Assembly (NCBI RefSeq): GCF_963259705.1 | Contig: NC_081842.1 | Span: forward strand, 91,998,433-92,062,432 | DNA from: Myotis daubentonii | Lineage: Eukaryota > Chordata > Mammalia > Chiroptera > Vespertilionidae | DNA length: 64,000 bases | Direction of reading: 5' to 3' | Shown: one piece after another, positions 11,507-20,815 of the stretch | How the letters are laid out: each line of letters opens with the position of its first letter | Numbering within the stretch: the stretch's first letter is position 1 | Program-made: the position numbers and the translations under genes | The notes under the pieces: generated by a model | Database searches by the model: none | The model's input: only the letters and a program-made list of their open reading frames with translations | What the model was told of the DNA's origin: nothing

Positions 11507-11959
11507 TTATGATATTAAGCCACAATTCTATAATAACAAAAGAAATCAGCAACATCTTGCCACATGTTGATGAATAGGAAGAATATTCATGTCATACAAA
11601 GAAGTAGTTGCAAAGGCCCTGATGTAGGGAACTAGCATTTTAATGACTCCAACCTCATTTTTGACATTTAATTACTGACAGTTTTCAAGAACTACTATTT
11701 TTCTTTGTATTTCTGCCCCATAACTGCTAAAATGATAAGAAAAATTAGGTGTTCCCTCCTATGGCAAGAGCAAGAATTTCAAACACTACAAACTCCAGCC
11801 CACTCACGGAAACCCTTACACCAAGCCCACCCCTTAATCACAATAAAGGCCAAACTGGTCTCTGCTCTCTCAAGCTACCACTTTTTGACCTGCTTCAGAG
11901 CTTACTCTGCTTTCTAATGAAAACTTCTTAATGTGATTAATAAACCGTTTCATGCCCTC
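11507..11959. other. Sequence without recognised genes
   Basis: Two overlapping short frames (11705-11931) show no family signature. Nothing else was recognised. Confidence 0.45.
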
Positions 11960-11964
11960 TAATT

Positions 11965-12135
11965 TGTTTTTTTTGCAAGAAATATTTTTTGGGGTTTAAT
12001 TTACATATAACACTACATTAGTTTCATGTGTACAGCATAATGATTTGTATATACAGTGGGGCCTTGACTTACGAGTTTAATTCGTTCTGTGACAGAACTC
12101 CTAACTCAAATTACTCGTGTATTGTGAAATTATTC
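11965..12135 (-). mobile_element. Old L1 3' UTR fragment
   Basis: Contains the L1 3'-end phrases TAGTTTCATGTGTACAGCAT and ATTGTGAAATTATTCCC. The two are separated by about 70 bp of foreign sequence listed next. Confidence 0.6.
12056..12121 (+). mobile_element. Short DNA-transposon/MITE piece inside the L1 fragment
   Basis: CAGTGGGGCCTTGACTTACG begins a roughly 66-bp segment that breaks the L1 3' UTR phrase between GATTTGTATATA and TGTATTGTGAAAT. The right part (TAACTCAAATTACTCG) is a degraded reverse complement of the left part. This suggests a tiny mariner/Tigger-like palindromic element flanked by TA. Family assignment is tentative. Confidence 0.4.
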
Positions 12136-12139
12136 CCCC

Positions 12140-13222
12140 ATTACATGCCACCAACTACGTGCGGGCGGAGGATCCCTACCTGAAGCCAATGCAGAGAACA
12201 GGTTACGATGCGCAGTGATGTGGGCCCAGGGGGGACGTGCCTCCCAGGGCCGTCCTGGGCCCGGTTTGCGCTGACCAGTCCCGGTGAATCCGGGCACCAG
12301 CACCACCTTCGGGCGCCAGCACATCCACACGCGGGGGATGAAGTTCAGCGTGAACCCTGTCGTCAGTATCGCCCTGGAGGCCAAGGACCGACCGGGCCAA
12401 CCTGCCCGGTGCCCGGCTGGTGGGGGGCCTGGTCGCCTTAGACCGTGAGGTGCAGTTCATCACCTCCGGGCGGAGCGCACCCTGGGGGCGATCACGCCTG
12501 CATATTCCCATAGAACGCACCCCTCCCAACCCTCCCCCACCCCCCGCCCCCAGCGAGGCCGCCAGCGGGGAGGCTGCCGTGCTCTGCCTGTCCAAGGGCC
12601 CCCAAGCAGTTTGCTCTCCATGAAGACGAGCCAGTCCCCAGTGCCTGGCCTGGGACACCCTCCAGGGTGAGGTGTCCGTGCAGCTCTGGTGGCAGACCCA
12701 CTGCCGGGCCGGGTAGTATGAGTGGGGAGCGGCCAAGCCCACCAGAGGGGGTACTTTGGGCCCCACGGCACCGACCCCAACACCACCGAGAGGGCCTCCA
12801 GGAGCTCAAGGCACGGCGACAGGCTGCCTGCGCTGCCCGGGAGGGGAACCGGGAGAAGGTGCTGCCTCCCGCCAGGGCTGACCGCCCAGCCACCCAGGGA
12901 GCCCTCGGATCTGGTGGTGATCCCGTGTTTGCACACAGAGGTGGCATCTGTCATGTGTGAATAGGAAGCCGGGCCACGTCCTCGAGGAGTCCCAGGTGCT
13001 GGAAACTCCAGATTTGTGAGGGCCTGGCAGCCGGTGAGCCCTGTGGCTTTCCTGCTGCCGAGGCGCCGGGCCTCCTCCCCGAAGTGTCCAACAGCGAACA
13101 GTTCTATTCGGAGAATCTTTCCAGGACACCAGCCGTCCTGCCAGGTGGTGGCTGACACCCACTCGCGCAGATGCCAGAAGGAAGGCACCCCAGCCTAGAC
13201 CCCTTCTTGGCCAAATCCAGGC
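12140..13222 (+). pseudogene. EEF2P: EEF2 (translation elongation factor 2) retropseudogene, 5'-truncated
   Basis: EEF2 is the GTPase that translocates the ribosome; this is a dead copy of its C-terminal half. Reading across shifting frames gives, in the correct order, EDPYLKPMQRT; TTFGRQHIHTRGMKFSVNPV then SIALEAKD; LVGGLVALDREVQFIT; DHACIPI; AAVLCLSKGPQ; YEWGAAK; LGPHGTDPNTT; LTAQPPREP then DLVVIPC; NRKPGHVLEESQVLETP; and CQVVADTHSRRCQKEGTPA followed by LDPFLAK near the family stop. Many frameshifts and stops and at least one internal deletion (the GELHLEIC region) are present. It runs across exon boundaries of a multi-exon gene, so a processed copy is likely. GC content is far higher than the neighbours. 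A pyrimidine-rich run ending in AG at 12528-12553 replaces a few expected codons and is unexplained. Confidence 0.88.
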
Positions 13223-15780
13223 GGGCCTCCCCGCAGCGCCTACAGCCCCTGGCAGCACTCAGAACCACATCAGCGGGGCCACGATCAACTACAGCGACCA
13301 GCCCGGCATTGTCAGGGCACCTCGGGACCGACCAGGTACAGGGATGCTCCGCCGGGCATGTTTCTGGGGCCCACGCCGTGCCACCGCTCACCCTGACACT
13401 CGATGCCTTTTCTTTGGGTAATTCTTTATTTCAAGATTTCAGAGACAATAGAGATTCCCTTGCAGCAGGTACTTAGGTGGCCAATGGGGGTCGGGGAGGG
13501 TATAGGACACCCCACATTTAAAAATTTTTTCTTCGGGAGGGAACTCAAACGTTCCTCCAAAATTAGAAGTAAACACATTAAGAGGTTTATTTGGGTAAAT
13601 GGCCCCTGATGGATTTTCCCCCAGAATGGGGGGTGGGGGTGGAGAAACAATGGGAAGACATTCTCTTTGGGCAGAAACAAGAAGGCAGATAATTTTGTGT
13701 GATGTCACCATGAGCACCTCTGGCTATATTAGTGGCATCAGAATAACAAATTTGATATAGTGGTGACCATGGAAAAAACACAAAAAATCTCTTAATTGAG
13801 TCTTAATATTGTAAACAAACGTTAGGTGTGTGTGTGGAGGGATCCATCCCACCTTGGCGGGGTAAATAAATCAACTTAGCACTGTGAGGACGAAAGCCAG
13901 GCAATGGCCACAATCGGGGCAAAATGAAGGTGCCTTCTGAGGCTTTTGCTTGCTAACTGGCTTTGTTGCCTGCTGGCAAGCATGCAGTTTGAGCTGCTGC
14001 CCGCTGGCTAGTTGGTGCTTTGAGCTGTGATGTTTTGTGCTTCATTTGCTCAGCCCTCCAAAGTCTCTCCTACAGATTTAACTGACCTGAGTTGGCTGTT
14101 TTGATAATTGGCATTTAGGGACAGTTGTATGGAACTGGGGACTTCCTTAAAATGACTGTAGTTCATGTGTCTTGGCCGGGAGCTATTTGTGTGTCTCAGG
14201 TTGAATCATGTGTCTTGATTCTAAAATAAGCCATAACTGAATCAGGTTGAAAGGAATGACTCTTACCCTGTGACCAGTGTGTGTCTCAGTCTGGCACTTA
14301 CCCCCATCCTATTGGTGCTTAAGGGAAATGTGCAGGCCCATCGGTGGTTGCTCATGTAGTGAAGAGTAGTCACTATTTAGTCCGCTGACAGCCATACCCC
14401 TGAAACAGATGACCCACGATGGTCTTAATAATCCCTTTGCCTGTGTTAAAAAAAAAAAAAAATCCTTATACTTACAATATAGGGAAAAACACCCAAGATA
14501 CCCTTATGGCTCAGCTAAGGCACTATTCAAACTCAATTTCAATGGAGGGTCCTTAAAGAGGGTTATTAAGCCCAATAAAGCTAATGTTGCCATGGGAGAG
14601 ACCCCTAACTCTGATGTGTGACTTCCTGAAGGAAGAAACTTATAAATATGAGGACTCCCTCGAAATATATTCAGTAGCCAGTCAAAAAACAAAGAAAAAA
14701 AAACTGAAATAGAGGTCCACAATTTGCTAAATTGTAAATTCAAACTTTTCTGGAAATCTAAAATTTACTAAAACAATTTCTGCAACAAATAGATAAAACT
14801 GCTAATTAAATTTTATGCCTCTATAACATAGGTTCTGAATTAATTTTAACCTCTGCTCTAATGTACCAAATGGGAATATTTCATGGCTTTATCAATACTG
14901 AAGCTCAAGTTTCATTTATCCCTGGGGATCCCACTAAATTTAAATAAGGTATAACTTTATTTAAAGAGAAGTTAGGAAATATGAAACAGGGGGGGGGGAA
15001 AGGGTATGTTTCACCTTAACTGTCAAAATTATCGCTTTGCTTGATTCCCCATGGTCAAAGTACCCATTATCCTAAAATATTCCAAAGTAGGCATGGGCAT
15101 TCTGAACCAACCAATAATAAATTAAAATTAATGAAATCTTTGGTACTCACAACCAGGTTTTTGAAATGGGAATCATCAACCTTATCGCTCAATGTCCTAC
15201 ATTTTGGGCTTGGGAAACAGAGGATTGAACAATGGCTTGACCAATGTCCCTCACTTTGTTCCATCTCTCCCATTCATCTTTACTGACAAACTCAAGATGG
15301 CAAAGAGGGAAGCATGAAAATAGGTCATGAATGGAAGGACTGAGGTTGGATGAGGTACTTGAGTCATCCTTCAGCAGCATAATTTCAACCACAGAGGACT
15401 TCATCCTTATTTCTTTAGTAGTAGTTTGAGGAAGTTTAGATTTGGATGAGGTATGGGTTTGTTGAGAAGAATATTTTAGGTGACCAGTGGGATTCTGCTG
15501 TAGGTAGAATGAAAGAGGAGGATGAGAATTCCCAGGAATATCAGGGAAATGAAGGATCCCCTATTTAAATTTATCTGTACAAAGGATAATTTCTAAATGA
15601 GGGGACTTAGGCTATTCTAACTTTCCCCTTTGTGCCTAAGGCAGGTTGTAGCGTTTGGGGAAGGTAATGTTTTTGTTCAGCTGTCCTGTCTAGTGATCAG
15701 TCTTTCCTTATTCCAAATGATTTGAGACTCAGTTTGATCAATTTAAAGTGAAAAACAGTTACTTAAAAAAGTACAATGTT
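13223..15780. other. Sequence without recognised genes; GC-rich start, then mixed
   Basis: 13223-13400 remains GC-rich and could be the retrocopy's 3' UTR or further captured sequence; I do not recognise it. The remainder contains a 15-bp A run (14447-14461) and a G run (14990-14998). No long frame, LTR pair or primer-binding site could be identified, although parts feel retroviral in composition. Confidence 0.4.
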
Positions 15781-15795
15781 AAAAAGTAAGTGCAA

Positions 15796-16007
15796 CCCTC
15801 CAGGAGTGGCTCAGTGGTTGAGCATTGACCTATCAACCAGGAGGTCAGGGTTAGATTCTCAGTCAGGCACATGCCTGAGTTGTGGGTTCAATCCTTAATA
15901 GGGGGTGTCCAGGAGGCAGCCGATTAATGATTCACTCTCATCATTGATGTTTCTATCTCTCTCTCCCTTTCCCTTCCTCTTTGAAATCAATACAAATATT
16001 TTTTTTA
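15796..16007 (+). mobile_element. Ves-type SINE with 15-bp target duplication
   Basis: Sense orientation: tRNA-like head GTGGCTCAGTGGTTGAGCAT, then the GATTAATGATTCACTCTCAT body, a CTCTCTCCC tail region and a T/A-rich end. AAAAAGTAAGTGCAA occurs at 15781-15795 and again at 16008-16022, a perfect target-site duplication. Confidence 0.95.
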
Positions 16008-16022
16008 AAAAAGTAAGTGCAA

Positions 16023-17662
16023 AGGAATTAGCTGCCAGTATAATACCATTGAGGTACGTATCTACCTTTAAATAAAATAGCACACTTTCATGCAACTGTT
16101 TGTTATCTATTTCAAAGTTCTGAGAATTAAGATATTAACTGATCCTTCTTGAGTCACTGTTTTGTTTTTTTGTTTTTTTTGTTTGTTTGTTCAAAAGTGG
16201 TAGAGCAAATAAAGGTAATTAAAAAACATGATTTTAATTTTACAAATATTTCTCAAATTGAAAATCTTATTGTTTTTGTGTTCTTGATAGAACATATGGT
16301 TATAAACATGACTTGTCAGTTATTCAAAAGTGTTTAAGTACTGTTTACTATATTTCTATGCCATAAGAGAAAAAAAAATAAAAGAAAAAAAGGTATGTGA
16401 GGATAGGAAAATAAAAAACAAGGCATGGAGTAGGCCTCAAAATACTTTAAAACTGTTTCTCTGTTTCTCAAGGTGTACTGGTTATACATGTATAGTAGCT
16501 TGTGTAGCTTTCTCATAAGCACCATATTTTAATAAAATTTATGACTTAATATCTTTGTCATAAACCTGTGAACATATGGAAGGACAGATGCTATTGGCTT
16601 TTCCTCTGTGTCTCTAATGTCAATCTTGTGTCTGATAAATGATGGAATTGGTAAAGATTTGATAGATGGTTAGCTAATATGAACCAATAAGGAGATAAGA
16701 GACCATAAACTGAAATCATAAATGAGTGTAACCAAAGAGGAAATAAACAACAGTTTACATAGATTTTTGTTTTAAAACTATTGCATTCATCTTTTTTTTT
16801 AAATATACAGTATAAATATGCTATTTAGGTCATCTGAGTTAGAGCAGTCCCAATCTCTTCATAGGTGAGATTTCAACTTTAAACTAGTCCATAAGGAAGA
16901 CTTGGTGTTTAGGAAAAAATAAGATTACCTTAATATTAATAATTTGAACACAGTGTCATGTGGTTCAGAATAGTTAATCTGAAGTTACTGACTCCAACTT
17001 CCAAAAAGTAGCAGGATATTTTCATGAATGGAAAGATTTGATAAGATACTTGTTTACAGATATGCAGCAGGACATTACCAATTTTTCTGGCAATAGGAAC
17101 AACCTGAAGCATCATCTTTATATTGAAATTTGCACCTTGAGTCCAGATGTCATTACAGAAACACCTTTAAAAATTTTTGAGTATATCCTCACATGAGCAT
17201 CTTGCAATCTAAATTCTGCTTTTCTTCTTTGTTATTTTCAAAATGCACTGTCATTTTATCAGTTATTAATATTGAAATATTAAAATCAATGACAAGTTGC
17301 CTTTACTTTATCTCTAAATATAATCTCTCCAGGATCTATAAGATCTTCTCTTTCATTTGTTGCTGCTCACTCACTATCTTGTGTTTCTATCCTATTTCAG
17401 GATAGCATCGACTATGGCCAGACTCAGACATTTAGAACAGAGTTTCTCATAGTTAACTATGCTTTGAAATTATATGTAGATCTTGGTAACATGACGATTT
17501 TATTTTAGCAGTTCTAGGGTGGATCCTGGTGAATTCTTCATTTCCAAGAAACTTGCAGCTTTGTTGGTGCTGCTGAGCCAGGGTCACATGTTGGGAATAA
17601 GATGTTAGAGGTCTTACCAATGTCCTTACCACTGCCACCTAAATGTCACTCCAAATTAAAAA
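16023..17662. other. AT-rich sequence, nothing recognised
   Basis: No gene or classifiable repeat. Short AT-rich frames of 60-70 codons lack support. Confidence 0.5.
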
Positions 17663-17876
17663 TCTACAATAATAAAAGTGTAATATGCTACTTAGACCAG
17701 ATGACATTCTGGACAACCTTCCAGATGAAGCTGGAGCTGCTAGGGAAGCCTGGGTCCCGGGTGCCTGCTGGCAACTGGAGGGAAGCCCAGGTCCCAGGTG
17801 CCAGAGGGAAGCCGGTGCTGGCAGCCAGGGGATGGAAGGCCTATTCTTGCACGAATTTCATGCATCGGGCCTCTAG
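17663..17876 (+). mobile_element. Short non-autonomous Helitron (214 bp)
   Basis: 5' end TCTACAATAATAAAAGTGTA follows A (17662). The 3' end is an imperfect hairpin, TGCACGAATTTCATGCA, then TCGGGCC and TCTAG, followed by T (17877). This is the shortest complete Helitron in the window. It encodes nothing recognisable. Confidence 0.9.
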
Positions 17877-17955
17877 TAAGTATATAAAACAATCAATGAA
17901 ATATAAGAACATATAATAAAATTCTGATTTTTCTCATATTAAAAATGTGTTTTCA

Positions 17956-18170
17956 GCCCTACCTTGTTTGGCTCAGTGGATAGAGCATCGACTTGTGGAC
18001 TGAAGGGTCCCACCTTTGATTCTGGTCAAGGGCATATACCCCTGTTGCGTGCTTGATCCCTAGTAGGGGAATGCAGGAGGCAGTCGATTAATGATTCTCT
18101 GTCATCATTGATGTTTCCATCTCTCTCTCCTACTACCTTCCACTCTGAAATCAATAAAAATATATTTTAT
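17956..18170 (+). mobile_element. Ves-type SINE
   Basis: tRNA-like head TTGGCTCAGTGGATAGAGCA, body CAGTCGATTAATGATTCTCT, and tail TCTGAAATCAATAAAAATA. AAAAATGT occurs at 17941-17948 and at 18171-18178, a candidate duplication, but the left copy is separated from the SINE head by a few bases. Confidence 0.9.
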
Positions 18171-18539
18171 AAAAATGTACTTTCTTGAAAATTTCAGTTA
18201 TTCTACCATTGAGTAATTTATCTCATTTATCACTTCATGTGTCTCTTTGTAAGAATACCCTACTTACTTAGATTTCAATCTTTACCCTTCCCACAAAACT
18301 TTCCTAAAAGCTATGTGAACTAATAATGAAAAATGAACAAGAATCAAATTTTAAACAAACAAACAAAAAAGTAAAACCACAAAATCTTTAATTCCTTTTT
18401 TTTTGCACAAAAAAGTTAGACTAATAATCAAAACTCTCCATCAACTGACTCCATCTAACGTTATATTACCTTATTTTTTTAGCTTAAGTATTTTCTTTCA
18501 TCTAAGTTAGTTTCCAAACAAATTCAGAAAAGGTTGAAA

Positions 18540-18712
18540 ACTTATTGCATGTTCATTCATTCACGCATTCGTGTATCAGCTCTACACATTGAATGTTTAG
18601 TATGCTGGGTGCTATTTTAGGCTCACTGTGCTATCTTGGTATACAAATCAGACATGGTTCTTATTTCCATGGGGTTCAAAGTTCAGTGGGAGAACTGAAA
18701 GATTTGTAAAGT
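18540..18712 (+). mobile_element. Probable L2 LINE 3' remnant
   Basis: Diverged version of the ancient L2 3' end: GTTCATTCATTCACGCATTC, GTATGCTGGGTGCTATTTTA, ACAAATCAGACATGGTTCTT, CATGGGGTTCAAAGTTCAGT in order. No coding content. Confidence 0.5.
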
Positions 18713-18724
18713 TACACAGATAAA

Positions 18725-18945
18725 AATTTTTAAAAAATATATTTTATTAATTTTTTACAGAGAAGAAGGGAGAGGGATAGAGAGTCAGAAACATCGATGA
18801 GAGAGAAACATTGATCAGCTGCCTCCTGCACACCCCCCACCAGGGATGTGCCTGCAACCCAGGCACATGCCCTTGACCTTAATCGAACCCAGGCCCCTCA
18901 GTCCACAGGCCAACACTCTATCCAGTGAGCCAAACTGGTTAGGGC
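18725..18945 (-). mobile_element. Ves-type SINE with target duplication
   Basis: Antisense copy: T/A-rich tail, ACAGAGAAGAAGGGAGAGGG body and GAGCCAAACTGGTTAGGG head complement. CACAGATAAA flanks both sides (18715-18724 and 18946-18955). Confidence 0.95.
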
Positions 18946-19250
18946 CACAGATAAATTGTTAATCATGATTTTTGTTTTTCAAAATTCAATGAGATTTTAA
19001 GTGAGAACTACTGTAATTGGGGCTCATGCATGTCTCAGTGAAGATTTTACTGAAGAAGGGACATTAAATTAAAACACAAAGAATAAACCAGTCCTTGTCA
19101 TTTAGTGGTTGAGTGTCAACCCATGAACTAACAGGGGTGGGCAAACTTTTTGACTCGAGGGCCACAGTGGGTTCTTAAACTGGACCGGAGGGCCGGAACA
19201 AAAGCATGGATGGAGTGTTTGTGTGAACTAATATAAATTCGAAGTAAACA

Positions 19251-20496
19251 TCTACACTAATAAAAGAGAAACATGGTAATTGGCGTACGACGCTACCCTT
19301 TTCATTGGCTAATCAGCGAGATATGCAAATTAACTGTCAGCCAAGATGGCGGCCAGTAGCCAGGCAGCTTGAAACTAACATGAGGCTTGCTTGCCTCAGT
19401 GACAGAGGAAACCAACGTTCCCCGCCTGTGGCTGCGGCCTCTGAGCAGGCAGTTTAAGAAACATTGTAACAAATACCGCCAGACTTCAGCCAGCAGATTC
19501 GCAACATTGTAAGCAAAGGCCAGAAACCTACTTTCAGCCAGAGGCCTAAGAGCTGGAGCCAAGCCTCAAGGTAAAGCTGGCCCAGAATAAAAAAAAAAAA
19601 AGAAAAAAAGGAGCGGTTGGGAACTTCAGTCATCCCCAGCCTGAAAACAGCCCTCAGCCCCTCACCCAGACTGGCCAGGCACCCCAGTGGGGACCCCCAC
19701 CCTGATCCAGGACACCCTTCAGGGAAAACCAGCCGGCCCCACCCGTGCACCAGGCCTCTACCCTATATAGTAAAAGGGTAATATGCTCCCAGCACCGGGA
19801 TCAGCGTGACAGGGGGCAGCGCCTGAACCACCTGACCGCCCTGCGGCTCTGTGTGTGACAGGGGGCGGGGCCCCAACCCCCTGAGCAGCCCTGCTCTGTG
19901 CCTGATAGGGGGGAGCTCCCCAACCCCCCCTCCCACAGGCCCTGCTCTGTGTGTGACAGGGTAGAGCCATAACCTCCCCATCGGCCCTGCCCTGAGTGTG
20001 AGAGTGACGGCGCCCCAACCCCCTGATGGGCCCTGCTCTGTGGGTGATAGAGGGTGGTGACCCAACCCCCTGATGGGCCCTGCTCTGTGTGTGACAGGGT
20101 ATGGAGCCCCAACCCCCCTGATGGGCCCTGCTCTGTGCATGACAGGGAGTGGCGCCGCAACCTCCCCATCGACCCTGCCTTGAGTGTGACAGGGGACGGT
20201 GCCCCTACCCCCCAATCGGCCCTACCCTGAGCATGACTGAGGGTGGAATCACAACCTCCCGATTGCCCTGCTCTGTGTATGACAGGGGGTGGCATCACAC
20301 CTCCCCAATCGGCCCTGCTCTGAGCCCGACCAGGGGCTGCACCTAGGGATTGGGCCTGCCCTCTGCCACCGGGAGCAGGCCTAAGCCAGCAGGTCGTTAT
20401 CTCCCAAGGGGTCCCAGACTGGGAGACGGCACAGGCCAGGCTGAGGGACCCCCCGTCCGCCCCGAGTGCACAAATTTTTGTGCACCGGGCCTCTAG
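19251..20496 (+). mobile_element. Chimeric Helitron, copy 1
   Basis: 5' end TCTACACTAATAAAAGAGAA follows A (19250). The 3' end is hairpin GTGCACAAATTTTTGTGCAC, CGGGCC, then CTCTAG, followed by T (20497). The first third carries ATTGG, octamer ATGCAAAT (19323-19330) and CCAAGATGGCGGC (19341-19353). At about 19744-19757 there is a fossil Helitron terminator (GTGCACCAGGCCTCTA) directly followed by a second Helitron-like 5' end (TATATAGTAAAAGGGTAATA). The second part is a GC-rich minisatellite (19805-20330). The same composite recurs at 48355 and 55412. No Rep/helicase is encoded. Confidence 0.92.
19805..20330 (+). repeat. GC-rich minisatellite, period about 60 bp, inside Helitron
   Basis: About nine diverged units built around CCAACCCCCTGATGGGCCCT and GCTCTGTGTGTGACAGGG. 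Related arrays lie in the two sister Helitrons (49070-49880 and 55975-56460) with different unit numbers. The overlapping open frames on the minus strand result from a stop-poor repeat. Confidence 0.85.
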
Positions 20497-20745
20497 TCAT
20501 TACATAAAAGGGTATGGCCTTTTTTTTTCAATAGTTTTATTCATTTCAAAGGGGCCGGATCTGGCCCGTGGGCCGTAGTTTGCCCACGGCTGATAGGAGG
20601 TCAGGGCATTCCTAGTCAGGACACATGTCCAGGTTGTGGGCTCAGGCTCCAGGAGGGAGCTTGAAGGAGGCAGGTGATTGATAATTCTCTCTCATCACTG
20701 ATATTTCTAACTCTCTCTCTCTCCCTTCCTCTCCCTGAAATCAAT

Positions 20746-20794
<49 letters not shown>

Positions 20795-20815
20795 GATAGA
20801 TAGATAGATAATAAA

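Larger units (their letters stand above)
19132..20592 (+). mobile_element. 215-bp hAT-like DNA transposon split by a Helitron
   Basis: Left part 19132-19250 begins CAGGGGTGGGCAAACTTTTT; right part 20497-20592 ends GTTTGCCCACGGCTG. The two parts together (119 + 96 = 215 bp) are the reverse complement, in the same order, of the uninterrupted 215-bp element at 63027-63241. The ends resemble hAT/Charlie-type termini. I could not find a convincing 8-bp duplication, so the superfamily call rests on the termini only. It encodes no transposase. Confidence 0.8.
19089..20815 (+). mobile_element. Ves-type SINE split by nested insertions
   Basis: The SINE head (about 19089-19131, ending in CAACCCATGAACTA) and its continuation (20594 onward, GGAGGTCAGGGCATTCCTAG) are separated by about 1.46 kb of hAT plus Helitron sequence. 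Joined, they match the head-body order of the SINE at 15796. The A-rich tail has become a TAGA microsatellite (about 20744-20815). Confidence 0.85.

Noticed and set aside
12203..13391. Minus-strand frames of 150-242 codons
   Set aside because: They are antisense shadows of the EEF2 pseudogene, whose plus-strand homology explains the sequence.
13400..15600. Possible endogenous retrovirus
   Set aside because: Some phrases look retroviral in composition, but I found no LTR pair, primer-binding site, or gag/pol/env motif.
15785..15860. tRNA gene candidates in the SINE heads (also at 5440, 17960, 18880, 37680, 45820)
   Set aside because: The B-box-like sequence is part of tRNA-derived Ves SINEs with tails and target duplications, not stand-alone tRNA genes.
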